A stretch of 64,000 nucleotides of DNA from Chaetoderma sp. LZ-2023a (GCA_034401795.1 CM067369.1:137218496-137282495), one strand, 5' to 3'; counted from the first letter of the stretch, positions 11,903 to 21,172 are shown. Translations and numbers: made by a program. Notes: generated by a model not told the origin, from the sequence alone.

Positions 11903-12174
11903 CTGCAGAAAATAAACCCAATTATATTTAGCTGTGTATAATCTACTAGGTCTGAGTCATGCATGCCGAGCACTTGTGTTTGTCCACATATTACATATAA
12001 GTGTCACGAAATAAGGACTGCTATGGTATGGTATCATATGCTATCATATCAGTCATGGTATGGTATGGCATAAAATCATACATGGCTGGTCAGAGCAGGG
12101 GAAAGTGATGACTTGACCATATGGAAGCTCTGAGCATTATGCAAGTTTCAAGGCTTATATATATACTTGAACAA

Positions 12175-12425
12175 TTTTGATGTAATAAATGATGGCTATG
12201 ACAACAAACACACTTTTTATGCTGTACCACATAATTTAATTCCCGCGATGATGGGTGTATACCTTAAGCATAGCTGTATGATGGAAATAATCTGAACCAG
12301 AAAATTGTGTCCTATTTTCGTGTTATTGAAGTTCGTTTTTCAACCATTTTCAAGACTGAATTTCAATTTTTATGATGGATTTTGAAGTAATAAATGATTG
12401 ATTACTTATTGACATCAGTACGTGG
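12175..12425. repeat. Relic of the hAT-like family seen at 57634-59955
   Basis: 'ttgatgtaataaatgatgg' (12,177) and 'cgcgatgatg' followed by 'gtataccttaa' match internal or subterminal blocks at 23,170-23,290, 39,280-39,400, 58,280-58,670 and 59,480-59,700. No termini or target duplication were found here, so this is a fragment inside the last GTF2E2 intron. Confidence 0.5.
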
Positions 12426-12599
12426 AAAAGGCTTATTAGACCAAGATGCTGAATTTGGGTGTATGCTTTTATTAAGGAATAGACTAGTAATAGGAGGAAT
12501 AAGTAAATTGTTCCAAAATTTAAAACTCAGCAAACAAGAGACCCAAGGGCCTGTGACGCTCACATGGACCATTAGCATTTGAACTTTCTGCATTTAAAT

Positions 12600-13340
12600 A
12601 GACATGATTGAAAATTTTAAAAAAATCCAAGATCGCCACCAAAGAAATCGATCAGTCAAAATTCGCAGTTGATATGTTCAAGCCTACCGCCATAGGAACA
12701 TTCCACCCAAGAAAGATGACTGCCAAAAAAATCGACCAACCAAAATTCTGTCATAGAAGTTCTACAGCATACCGCTATAGAATCCTTCCAGGCAAATTTG
12801 GATAAAATCCACCAAGTGGTTAAGGTTTTGATAATTTCTAGTAAATCAGTAATAAAATCTAATTTTCATCCCTAAAACATGACCAAGCACAATTCTGAAG
12901 AGGTTCCAGAGCCTACCATGACAGTGACATCCTCGCCAAATTGTGTTGAAATCTGCCAAGCAATTCATGAGCAGAAGCGTTTTGAAAATTTCCAGTAAAT
13001 GTTTCATAAAATCTAAGATTTTCACCCAAAAAATTGATTAATCAAAATTCTGAATAGAGCTCTAGAACCAATGACCATAGGATCAGTTTAGCCAAATTTA
13101 TTTGGTTGAAATATGTCAAGTAGCTGAGGAGGAGTATCATTTTGACAATTTCTGGTAAATTTTTCATAAAAAATTGACACATCAAAATTCTGAAAAAGTC
13201 ACCTGGAAGGTACCAGAATGGGATCCTTCCAGCCAAATTTGGTTGAAATGAGTCAAACCGCTAAGAAGCAACGATTTAATGAATGGCCGGCCAATGGACG
13301 GCCGTCATAGCGGGCCAGGCCAGGTGAGCTAAAAATGCAT
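12600..13340. repeat. Dispersed repeat ending in a hairpin, second copy
   Basis: Same internal phrases as 10,440-11,670 ('aatcaaaattctg', 'ccaccatagg', 'agccaaatttggttgaaat') and the same terminus (GGCCAGGCCAGGTGAGCTAAAAA, read in two pieces around 13,316-13,338). Lies within the GTF2E2 terminal intron. Confidence 0.6.
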
Positions 13341-13667
13341 TTTAATTATGATGTAGAATAAGTGCAAACAACATAAAATATCTGAAAATCCTTTTCCATG
13401 TGATGAAAACTGGATGACACTGGTAGATCATATCTATAAAGTTTCAGTAAAATCAAAAAAGTTCTTGCTGAATTAAATGTCTATTGCAAAATTTTAACAT
13501 TTACCCAATTCTTGGTACATGCCATACACCTCAGGACATAAGGAATGCTATGTCGAGCCAATGAGGCAGGGCTCAACAAAAAGCACAACAGATAAATAAG
13601 GTTTTGTTAGAATTGTGAAAATACTTTGCGACAGTTGCTGCTGCCACTTGCTACAATTCAGCTTTCA

Positions 13668-13895
13668 TTAACCCTTTACACTCATATCAGCCAAAAACGG
13701 CTTCTGCAGTGGTCTTGAGAAATGTCCATTTCAGACCAAGAGAAGACTATCTTTGCAAATTTACAACTGGAATGACTGGCTCGATAACATTCCAGTGGTA
13801 AATTTTCAAAAATAGTCTTCTCTTGGTCTGCAAATGGACATTTTCTATGAGAAAACTTAAATTTTCTAGAACAAATTCAAGTGTTAAAAGGTTAA
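13668..13895. repeat. TTAA-type MITE (family A), complete
   Basis: Flanked by TTAA at 13,668-13,671 and 13,892-13,895. Ends read TTAACCCTTTACACT and, in reverse complement, TTAACCTTTTAACACTTG. The arms 'gtccatttcagaccaagag' and 'ctcttggtctgcaaatggac' surround a shortened central palindrome. TTAA target plus CCCTTT ends are typical of piggyBac elements and their MITEs. It lies 57 bp from the donor of GTF2E2 exon 13,953-14,065. Confidence 0.8.
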
Positions 13896-13952
13896 TATTT
13901 GTGTTAGAAATGCACACTAGAATCTCGATCATAATATGAAAATATTACCCAC

Positions 13953-14065
13953 CTTTCGTGGTCCGATATCCTGTAACGCGGTGATGCCTTGTTTCTCTAG
14001 ATATTCATCAATTTTATTCTCATCTAATCCTTCGACAGTCACACTACGCCATAGCTTCTGAAACT
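13953..14065 (-). CDS. GTF2E2: GTF2E2 internal exon (TFIIE beta)
   Basis: Coding exon for the region after the second winged-helix of TFIIE beta. It starts after a TTCATTTTGCAG acceptor with two bases (AG) that complete a Glu codon begun in the previous exon. Then follow 37 codons with FQKLWRSVTVEGLDENKI, DEYLEKQGITALQDIG and PRK, and the donor AAG|GTGGGT. The FQKLWRSVTV block and the 'YLxxQGI..Q..GP+K' block are strongly conserved in animal TFIIE beta, which is how I recognised the gene. Splice phases agree with both neighbours. The intron upstream (14,066-61,267) is about 47.2 kb, and a DIRS element begins only 93 bp upstream of this exon's acceptor. Confidence 0.95.
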
Positions 14066-14202
14066 CTGCAAAATGAAAAAATTCAATGCAAAATATATCT
14101 TGATTTCCAAGAATTTTTGTCACGATCCCAAGATTATGGACATACGTGTAACATAAACGAAATCAAGGATTTCTTTTTTCACGAGAGAGTTGATACTTAC
14201 CT

Positions 14203-14368
14203 CCCTAATACTTTTGATATTGCTAAATATTGGCTTTCACTCAATAAACACTCAGATTAAAACAGTTAGGTGCCCCTACTGGGCAGGGAGTCAGAGCGTA
14301 GTCTGGCGGATGCCAGCCCCACCACCGCGCATGCGCAGACTAGCACTTCCTCTGACTAATTTATTGGC
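14203..14368. repeat. DIRS copy 1 right inverted terminal repeat
   Basis: Reverse complement of 21,003-21,172. It differs only near the inner end (CTCTGACTAAT here, CTCTTTGCTAAT in the partner). The identical stretch includes the CGCATGCGCAGACTAGCAC block. The outer extension (14,159-14,206) is complementary to the internal complementary region. Confidence 0.93.
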
Positions 14369-14439
14369 TGATACACATGCAACTATAAAGAGCCTGAAGA
14401 CCGAGCCTCTGTGGGGTGGAGAGGCCGGGTCCGTATCTA

Positions 14440-14537
14440 GGGAGGTAAGTATCAACTCTCTCGTGAAAAAAGAAATCCTTGATTTCGTTTATTTCACATC
14501 AAGAGTATACTTACCTCCCTAATACTTTTGATATTGC
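14440..14537. repeat. DIRS copy 1 internal complementary region
   Basis: The first half (14,440-14,489) is the exact reverse complement of the right outer extension (14,159-14,208). The second half (14,492-14,537) is the reverse complement of the left outer end (21,146-21,191). The two halves meet at GATTTC-GTT-TATTTC. In DIRS elements this region templates the junction that closes the circular intermediate and carries the core later used by the recombinase. Confidence 0.93.
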
Positions 14538-14540
14538 CAG

Positions 14541-15068
14541 AATTCGACAGTGAATTCGGCGGGAGGGAGGCGAGGTTAAAAGACCAGCTCATCCCTATAT
14601 GCTTTTCTGCGTTTAAGGCACTTAAACTTCTGAAACTGTATGAAAAACAGACAGGATTTGACTAACCATCGGATAACACCCCCGATGTATGAGAGATGAC
14701 CGAATGTCATATGCGCTCCCCCCCCCTCCTTCCTGGGAGGAAGAGTCGAATGACCTCAATGTCCTATACGCTCTCTACGTACAAGTGCCATGTACTACAG
14801 GACAGAGACGAAAAAACTCCATTTTCGTATACTCTTAACAATGAACCACATAAATACACAAAACCATCATCATATAAATAACGGGTAACGTGACAAGACA
14901 ATCAACAATGGACCACACATACACAAGACTGACCTTGTTGAAATGGCTGCTGACATCCTCTTCCCATTGGTGAAGATCGATGCAGTCCCAAATTAGTGGT
15001 TGTTTCCATAAATTAATTGTGAAATATATAAGCAATGAGGAAACCCCATCAAAAATATATATGCCTAG
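14541..15068. other. DIRS copy 1 sequence between recombinase and internal complementary region
   Basis: About 530 bp with no supported ORF. Presumably the 3' untranslated part of the element. Confidence 0.6.
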
Positions 15069-16202
15069 TTATTTTTTCAAAATCGACAAGGCGAGAGGAT
15101 TAGAGGTGTCACGGAGATAATGGTCTGTAAAACTTGACTCACAGTGCCACTGAGCCACCGACATAATATCATCCACAGGGACCCCATTAAATAGGGCCGT
15201 GGATGTCACTACGCCGCGGACACTATGAGCCTTGGCCACGTCAACCTGCTTCCCGGTGGCGGATTTATGGCAAAACTGAATGCATTCTACAATCCACCTG
15301 GAAATGGTGTCCTTAGAAGCCCTGCCATGGGGTTCAATATATGACAACCATAACGCTGACTGATCGGTGCGCCACTCCGCCGTACGTTGCTTGTACCGGC
15401 AAAGCGCCCGGACAGGACACCATGCTTTAGAATTAGGATCATATCTAGTTAAAGCAGGCAAAATAATAGGTTGACCTGGATATTTCAACGACTGATTTTT
15501 AGCCAAGAAATTAATCCTAGGTAGCAGCTTAAGGCCTTCCCCTGAAACCACAAAACGGTCATCCTCGGCTGATAAGGCATGAATTTCACTCCTACGCCTA
15601 GCCGAGGCCGCAGCAATTAAAAACACAGTCTTCAGTGTTAATAGTTTCATAGAAATGGAACTAAGTGGTTCAAAAGGCTTATCACCTAGTACTTGAAGCA
15701 CTAGCGATAAACTCCAAGACGGAATCACCGGTGGATTCCTTGGTCTTAGATTGCCCATGCCTTTAATTAATACATTTAATGTATTTACTTCATCACTTCC
15801 CCTCTTAGCCAAGCAAGGAATAACAGACATTAATGCTGACTTATAACCAGCAATAGAGTTAGGCTTGAGGCTATAGGCATCATAGAGGTGACAGAGGAAA
15901 TCAGCTACTACTTGAATAGATGAATCCATTGGATCAATACATCTTTTTGAGCACCATTCTGCAAATCTGTTGATTTTATAATTATATGCTCTGGAGGTTG
16001 ACCCCCTCCTGGCTTTGGCCATAAACATGGCTGCTTGCTCAGAAAAGCCCTCCTTAATTCTAGATTCCTTGACAACATCCACGCAGTCAATCTGAACATT
16101 GACGGATTGTTGTGAAGGGCCTTGCCCTGGAAGATAATATCGTCCATCAGAGGCAGAGGAACCGGATTGCAGACCAGAAGGTCCAGCAGATCCGTATACC
16201 AT
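15069..16202 (-). CDS. DIRS copy 1 tyrosine recombinase
   Basis: Phage-integrase-like tyrosine recombinase that would join the closed circular DNA copy to the target. The frame is open from far upstream (17,705), but conservation with the other family starts at the ATG at 16,202 (MVYGSAGPSGLQS, shared by all three copies), giving about 377 residues. An N-terminal SAM-like core-binding domain (YNYKINRFAEWC..) is followed by the catalytic domain. Visible active-site residues: Arg in SARRRSEIHAL, His-x-x-Arg in AHSVRG, His in QWHCESSFT, and Tyr in HYLRD near the C-terminus. All are present, so the enzyme looks intact. The first 295 bp overlap the RT frame. It is in the -1 frame relative to RT and the same frame as gag. 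How it is translated is not evident. Confidence 0.93.
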   Translation of the reverse strand: MVYGSAGPSGLQSGSSASDGRYYLPGQGPSQQSVNVQIDCVDVVKESRIKEGFSEQAAMFMAKARRGSTSRAYNYKINRFAEWCSKRCIDPMDSSIQVVADFLCHLYDAYSLKPNSIAGYKSALMSVIPCLAKRGSDEVNTLNVLIKGMGNLRPRNPPVIPSWSLSLVLQVLGDKPFEPLSSISMKLLTLKTVFLIAAASARRRSEIHALSAEDDRFVVSGEGLKLLPRINFLAKNQSLKYPGQPIILPALTRYDPNSKAWCPVRALCRYKQRTAEWRTDQSALWLSYIEPHGRASKDTISRWIVECIQFCHKSATGKQVDVAKAHSVRGVVTSTALFNGVPVDDIMSVAQWHCESSFTDHYLRDTSNPLALSILKK

Positions 16203-18040
16203 GATCGGCTTGGCCAATCCGGGGCGATCAGAAGCACTTGGCATTCCTCTTGTCTGATTTTCTGAAGAATTTTTGGAATCAGGATTGCTGGAGGGAATGC
16301 GTATGCATACATTCTCCCCCAGCTGATAGCTAACGCATCTGTTGCGAAAGCGCTTGGATCCGGAATCGGAGAGACGTACGTCGTCATCTTCGCATTCTTC
16401 TTCGTTGCGAACAAATCGATGTTGGGTTTCCCCCAATGGTCGAACAGACGATCCGCCACACATTGATTTAGTTGCCATTCCGTGGGTAAAACACTCATCC
16501 TTCGGCTCAATGAGTCTGCTAGCAGGTTTAACCTTCCCGGAATATGAACTGCTTTCAAGGTAATCTGGTGATCCAGACACCAACAAAGCAGTCTCCATGT
16601 CATCATACAGAGACTGGGCGACTTCGTTCCGCCCTGGCGGTTTATGTAAGTCACAACTGTTGAGTTGTCTGAACGAATAAGAACAATCTTGCCCTGAACT
16701 TTCTGTAAGAAATGTTCCAGGCCCAGGACTACTGCTCTTAGCTCCAGTAGATTTATATGTTCCTTTGACTGTTCCAGATTCCAAAGCCCTGATATCGTGG
16801 ACTCTTCCAGGCAAGCTCCCCAACCCTCCATCGATGCATCTGTATACACAGTCACCTGAGGGTGGGGAGGGGTTAGCATAACCCCCACCAAGAGATTCTC
16901 TGTGTCCAACCACCATTGCAGGTGATGAATCAGAGGCGCCAACACTGACACATTCGAGTCCAGCGAACCTGTACTCTGGGTCCATTGTGTCATGAGAAAT
17001 AACTGGATCGGCCGCCTGCGTAAGGCGGCCTGAGGAATGACTGGTTCCAATGAAACCATCAACCCCAGCATTCTCAAGTAAACCCATGCCAGGAAATGAC
17101 GACTGTCGCACACCGACTGAATTAATGAGATGAGTTTCTGAACTCTCTCCTGAGTAGGATAAACATATCCTGTCTCTAGATCGAAGAACATCCCCAGGTA
17201 AACAAACTTCTGGGATGGAATCAGCTCTGATTTTGGGAAATTGATCATCCAGCCTAAGTCTGTGAGAGTTTTCAAAACAATCTCCAGACTGGCCGATAAA
17301 CTTTCCCGGGTGTGTGCTTTCAACAGCCAGTCGTCTATGTACGTGTGGACTGCTATGCTTCTCCTGCGGAGGTATGCGGTGATCGCAAGAACCACACGGG
17401 TGAAAACCCGAGGAGCCGTGGAAATTCCGAATGGTAGCACCCTGAATTCCCACTGTCTGCCCTGGAATGCAAATCTCAGGAAGCGACGGAAACTCCTGTG
17501 TATGGGGATGTGGAAATAAGCGTCCTTCAAATCTATCGACGCTGTCCACATTCCCCTCTCTAACCCCGCCAACACCGAGCGCACAGTCTCCATCTTGAAA
17601 CTGGGCGTCTCTATGAACTTGTTCAATGGCTTGAGGTTGAGAATTGGTCTCCACCCTCCGGTGTTCTTTGTTACTAAGAACAGGGTTGAATAGAAGCCCG
17701 GACACCTCTGTGCCGGCTGAATAGCTTCTTTTTGTATGAGGGAATTTATTTCCTCCTCGTTACACAACCTTTGATCTGGATCTCTCGGATTTGGAGTCCA
17801 GATCGGCACTAGAGACAGTCGCGATGGCGGGCCTGTCATCCAATCGGGATGATACCCGACTGAAAGCCATCGCAAGACTAAACGGTCCTGAGTTAACCGT
17901 TCCCACTCTTGCATGTGGTCGGCTAGCCGGCCTCCCACCGGTCCACCTAGGGATAGAGGTGGACATAAGGAGTGCAAGAGCGACACTGTCTCCTCTGCCC
18001 GAAACACCGGCGCGGTTCTCACCGCGGTAACCGTCCCATC
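15908..18040 (-). CDS. DIRS copy 1 reverse transcriptase-RNase H polyprotein
   Basis: Copies element RNA into DNA and removes the RNA strand. Counting from the gag stop, the frame encodes about 710 residues. RT motifs in order: GGWRPILNLKPLN, LKDAYFHIP (first catalytic Asp), LPFGISTAPRVFT, YIDDW (paired catalytic Asp) and FVYLG. RNase H motifs follow: YTDAS, INLLELRAV (Glu), RSDNST and HIPGRLNLLADSLSR. After these comes the conserved DIRS tail (DLFAT, VSPIPDP, YAFPP, LIAPDWP). All catalytic residues are present. The frame stays open up to 18,364, but that part overlaps gag and looks like shadow. The first ATG is at 17,914, after conserved sequence has begun, so translation by a +1 shift at the gag stop is favoured. 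No separate methyltransferase domain was recognised. Confidence 0.95.
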   Translation of the reverse strand, partial: DGTVTAVRTAPVFRAEETVSLLHSLCPPLSLGGPVGGRLADHMQEWERLTQDRLVLRWLSVGYHPDWMTGPPSRLSLVPIWTPNPRDPDQRLCNEEEINSLIQKEAIQPAQRCPGFYSTLFLVTKNTGGWRPILNLKPLNKFIETPSFKMETVRSVLAGLERGMWTASIDLKDAYFHIPIHRSFRRFLRFAFQGRQWEFRVLPFGISTAPRVFTRVVLAITAYLRRRSIAVHTYIDDWLLKAHTRESLSASLEIVLKTLTDLGWMINFPKSELIPSQKFVYLGMFFDLETGYVYPTQERVQKLISLIQSVCDSRHFLAWVYLRMLGLMVSLEPVIPQAALRRRPIQLFLMTQWTQSTGSLDSNVSVLAPLIHHLQWWLDTENLLVGVMLTPPHPQVTVYTDASMEGWGACLEESTISGLWNLEQSKEHINLLELRAVVLGLEHFLQKVQGKIVLIRSDNSTVVTYINRQGGTKSPSLCMMTWRLLCWCLDHQITLKAVHIPGRLNLLADSLSRRMSVLPTEWQLNQCVADRLFDHWGKPNIDLFATKKNAKMTTYVSPIPDPSAFATDALAISWGRMYAYAFPPAILIPKILQKIRQEECQVLLIAPDWPSRSWYTDLLDLLVCNPVPLPLMDDIIFQGKALHNNPSMFRLTAWMLSRNLELRRAFLSKQPCLWPKPGGGQPPEHIIIKSTDLQNGAQKDVLIQWIHLFK

Positions 18041-18047
18041 AGGAACG
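18036..18047 (-). promoter_or_regulatory. Putative antizyme-like +1 frameshift site, DIRS copy 1
   Basis: On the minus strand gag ends CGT-TCC-TGA-TGG. The RT frame is +1 and reads GAT-GGG directly after TCC. TCC-TGA-T is the slippery stop used by ornithine decarboxylase antizyme mRNAs. The same CGTTCCTGA occurs at the gag end of copies 2 and 3, although their flanking protein sequences have diverged. Function is inferred from position and conservation only. Confidence 0.6.
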
Positions 18048-20090
18048 ATTACCCCGCCCAGATCCTCGCGCGCCACGACCAGCACCGCGCGCACCTCGGT
18101 GCGCGGGCAGCTGCCTGGCTGACTGCGCCTGAGGAGCCTGCGCCCCCCTCGCTGCTGGCCGAATCGCACGCGGCCGAGGCCGGCGCTGCGATGGTGGTTG
18201 GCCTCTGACCTGGCCACTACCACCTCGAGCCTGCAGGGGACGATACGCAGGGGGTGCGGCGCGAACGTTGGCACGACGAAGCACCTCAAACTGCTCGCGC
18301 AGCGCCCTCTGGTTATTGACCAGAGTAACCGTCTCCTGGAGGTGCCTACACCCCTCACCTCCAAAGAGACCAGGACCTGTCATAGGCGTACGTAGTAGCC
18401 TATTGTAGAGGTCCTGGGACGGGCACAGATTATCCAAGGCAAAAGTGCGCCTTGCCCGGACACTCCTGGTCACCGCCCGCGTCATACAGTCCAGAGCCAG
18501 GTTGATACCATCCTGGATGGCTCGCTGGACTGTGACCGGACTTGGCTGGCGCGATGCGGATGCTGTTACTACCCCTTGTAACAGCTGGGAGACGTGGGAC
18601 AAAGCGGCAATCGAAGCCCTCCCACTCTCCTCCGCATCACGCAACGCGGCATTTGCTGAACGCAACGCGTTCGAACACAAGACTCCCGTGTCAGAACGGG
18701 AGCCTGGCCGCGCATCCTCACCCAAAGCCGCGCGGTCATCCACGCTCGGCTTCGGTACCACACCGTACCGCTGGTAGTCCAGGGGCACGATGCGACAACG
18801 CCTGGCCACCTCGCGCGAGGCCTTAGCGAGACGTCCACTCGACTTAATGGACGTCTCCGCCGCCTCGAACATGTCAACGACATGCTCTGCCAGCGGCAGA
18901 GAAGGCATAGCGTTAGCAGCAGGCTTACCAGCTAACCACGGCCTGTGCTCACGCTGGCTAGCCGACTGCTCCACGGGCAGATCTGGTCTAACACTTACCA
19001 ACCACTGGCAAGCGTCAGACCAATCCTCCTCCGTGGCTAGCTGCGAGCGCTCTACAAGACGGGGGCCTTCGTCTTCCTCCAGAGCGCAAGCAACAGAGCT
19101 TGACGGCGGGTACGCTGCTATGCCTGGCAAGCCAGGGAGAACATGCGGGCCTGACAATACCGGCATGCTAATATCACTGGTTTGACCAGGAGCAGCCGCC
19201 GTGGTAGAGCGCGGGGCATATACCGCCCCACCACGGCCCCGGCCAGCACCAGCGACACTCTCGGCAAGCCGAGGTATGCGGTACCGCTGGCCTTCAGCGC
19301 CCAGGGCCACAGTCTGAACCGTGGATTCTACCCCTGGAAGAGTAGAACCATGGAAAAAGGCGCCTGTATTCCCCGCGAGGGGTGCACAGACGTCATAATC
19401 CATGTCCACGTCTTCAGACGGCGACCCCAACAGGTAATCCTCATCCTCCTGGCCAGAGAGATTAGACTCCGGGTCAGCAAAGAGAGCTAACCCGGACTGG
19501 CCAGGGAAGGTGCCGTACGAGGTACTGGCACCCGCGGTGTGCGGATACCCCTGGACTGATAAGCAGCCCGCGGGTTCCAGCGACGACCGTCCACGGTCCC
19601 TATTGGGCGCGGCAATAAGCCTGCTGCCAGGGCCGTGGAACGCCCCCTCTAATGGGGCCACCTCTGAATCGTCAAACAACGGAAGCGTACTAAGGAACGT
19701 TGATTCAGAGGTGGGGATTACCTGCTCCGAAGCAGATGATGAGGTCAATAAAGGATTTGGTCCAGGAAGCATGCCACGAAGCAACTCTGGAACCAAATCC
19801 TTGATTGTCCTCCTCATCTCTCCCAACATCTCGGTCCGGAAGGCCTCCATATCCACCGCGGACGAGGCCTTCCTCTTACCCTTCTTACTTACACCCTCTT
19901 TCTTCTGCTTCTTCTTCTCCTCCTCCACCTTGTCCTTCGCCTGCAAGCACAAGAATTCGGACATTAACTCGCCCCCCCAGTGCTTACATATCTCGCAATT
20001 AAGCAAGGGACCACAGGGGCTACACTGAAAACAGAGATGAGGGCCAAACTTATCCCTCAAAAATCGTCCACAGGACGCACAACCAGGTCT
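18039..20090 (-). CDS. DIRS copy 1 gag-like protein, main exon
   Basis: Structural or nucleic-acid-binding ORF1 protein. The frame runs about 683 codons to TGA at 18,039-18,041. Its N-terminus has a cysteine/histidine cluster (CASC, GPH, CFQC, CGPLLNCEIC, KHW), probably zinc-binding, followed by a lysine/glutamate-rich helix (DKVEEEKKKQKK) and a long acidic, Pro/Ser-rich middle. The C-terminus is Arg/Gly-rich (RGARGAGRGARGSGRG), as expected for RNA binding. There is no ATG before the zinc cluster; instead a CCTTTTTCAG splice acceptor precedes codon AGA at 20,090 in phase 0, so the start probably lies in an upstream exon (20,856-20,906). The region is GC-rich compared with its surroundings. 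Same frame as the recombinase. Confidence 0.85.
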   Translation of the reverse strand, partial: RPGCASCGRFLRDKFGPHLCFQCSPCGPLLNCEICKHWGGELMSEFLCLQAKDKVEEEKKKQKKEGVSKKGKRKASSAVDMEAFRTEMLGEMRRTIKDLVPELLRGMLPGPNPLLTSSSASEQVIPTSESTFLSTLPLFDDSEVAPLEGAFHGPGSRLIAAPNRDRGRSSLEPAGCLSVQGYPHTAGASTSYGTFPGQSGLALFADPESNLSGQEDEDYLLGSPSEDVDMDYDVCAPLAGNTGAFFHGSTLPGVESTVQTVALGAEGQRYRIPRLAESVAGAGRGRGGAVYAPRSTTAAAPGQTSDISMPVLSGPHVLPGLPGIAAYPPSSSVACALEEDEGPRLVERSQLATEEDWSDACQWLVSVRPDLPVEQSASQREHRPWLAGKPAANAMPSLPLAEHVVDMFEAAETSIKSSGRLAKASREVARRCRIVPLDYQRYGVVPKPSVDDRAALGEDARPGSRSDTGVLCSNALRSANAALRDAEESGRASIAALSHVSQLLQGVVTASASRQPSPVTVQRAIQDGINLALDCMTRAVTRSVRARRTFALDNLCPSQDLYNRLLRTPMTGPGLFGGEGCRHLQETVTLVNNQRALREQFEVLRRANVRAAPPAYRPLQARGGSGQVRGQPPSQRRPRPRAIRPAARGAQAPQAQSARQLPAHRGARGAGRGARGSGRGNRS

Positions 20091-20855
20091 CTGAAAAAGG
20101 GCAAAGGACGATGAGTATGAGCAAACTAGTTAAGCTTAGAAACTCACCAACTCAAGAGAAGGAAAATGATCATAAAGATCATAATTTATCAGAAAACCAG
20201 CTTCGGACAACTTTAATTGTAAATAAAGAGCAAGGCTGATTATGACGTCATTAATCCTATGACAGGAAAAAATCGATCCCCAACAAACATCCCAGTGCAA
20301 GGACGAATTGTATCTCTAACCAGAACATGTACAGAATGGACATTTCGACTATACAAGCATCAGATATATACTGATAACAATGGCAAATAAAGTTAATTAT
20401 CTCCCTTTCCTCTAAATAATTAACATCACCTCATATCAATAATTAGATACCTGACACCTTGTCTAGACAAACCATCCAACCTGATGAACTGGAGCACTCC
20501 ACCACTGACCGCCTCTTAACTCTCTCCACCTCTAGGGGAAGGAATTGGATCAAGAGGGCAAAGTGAGAAGACCTTTATAATAGGCCTCCAACTCACTGGA
20601 CATAGAATTTTTGGTTAGATAACCTAACAGTATTAGTAGGAAATGGAACCATGGTGGAGAGACACAAACCCTCTGCTGATGTCATGTCCATAATATTTCT
20701 TCACACAGACCTGTGGACATAAACACAAAGAGAGATTAGTTTTATATAGCACCTAGTTGAAATAAACCAACTAATCAAGGCGCTTATCACGTTTAGCGCT
20801 AGTCCCGGAAACACATTACAACGGGACAAAACTCGCTAATTTTACTAGAAGTCAC
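20091..20855 (-). other. Putative intron in the DIRS copy 1 gag leader
   Basis: Sequence between the proposed leader exon and the main gag exon, with a GTGACT donor and a TTTTTCAG acceptor. No ORF of note inside. Copies 2 and 3 show the same layout. Inference only. Confidence 0.45.
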
Positions 20856-20906
20856 CTGATTTAAAGGTCCAAGGCCCTCCTGTGGCGAAGTTACTCTTTC
20901 TGCCAT
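20856..20906 (-). CDS. Candidate gag leader exon, DIRS copy 1
   Basis: AAGATGG provides a good start context at 20,906. Seventeen codons (MAERVTSPQEGLGPLNQ) lead to CAG|GTGACT in phase 0, which matches the phase-0 acceptor at 20,090. Copies 2 and 3 have an AAGATGGCGG start in the equivalent place, also followed by a phase-0 GT. Not proven by transcript data. Confidence 0.45.
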
Positions 20907-21002
20907 CTTTCTCAGGTAACAACAGTTCAAAATTGTGTCAAAAACGTTTATAAATGAGTCACAAAAAGCACCAGCACAAAAGCATGTGTAGTCTCTTAGC
21001 CA

Positions 21003-21172
21003 ATAAATTAGCAAAGAGGAAGTGCTAGTCTGCGCATGCGCGGTGGTGGGGCTGGCATCCGCCAGACTACGCTCTGACTCCCTGCCCAGTAGGGGCACCT
21101 AACTGTTTTAATCTGAGTGTTTATTGAGTGAAAGCCAATATTTAGCAATATCAAAAGTATTAGGGAGGTAAG
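21003..21172. repeat. DIRS copy 1 left inverted terminal repeat
   Basis: Partner of 14,203-14,368. Its outer end continues to 21,191 (AAGTATACTCTTGATGTGAAAT), which is what the second half of the internal complementary region matches. Confidence 0.93.

Noticed and set aside
14159-14537. Rho-independent terminator-like hairpin
   Set aside because: The long inverted repeat is explained by the DIRS terminal repeat and internal complementary region.
16203-17705. N-terminal part of the 878-codon recombinase frame
   Set aside because: Out-of-frame reading of the conserved RT-RNase H region; low-complexity composition and no domain. The ATG at 16,202 is the conserved start.
15069-18040. LTR retrotransposon or retrovirus
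   Set aside because: No direct LTRs, protease or DDE integrase. A tyrosine recombinase, inverted repeats and an internal complementary region define DIRS.
18041-18364. N-terminal 108 codons of the 818-codon RT frame
   Set aside because: They overlap gag in another frame and are not conserved with the other family. Conservation starts at the gag stop. Treated as shadow.
18445-20028. Several plus-strand ORFs of 65-172 codons over gag
   Set aside because: Antisense shadows of a GC-rich coding region.
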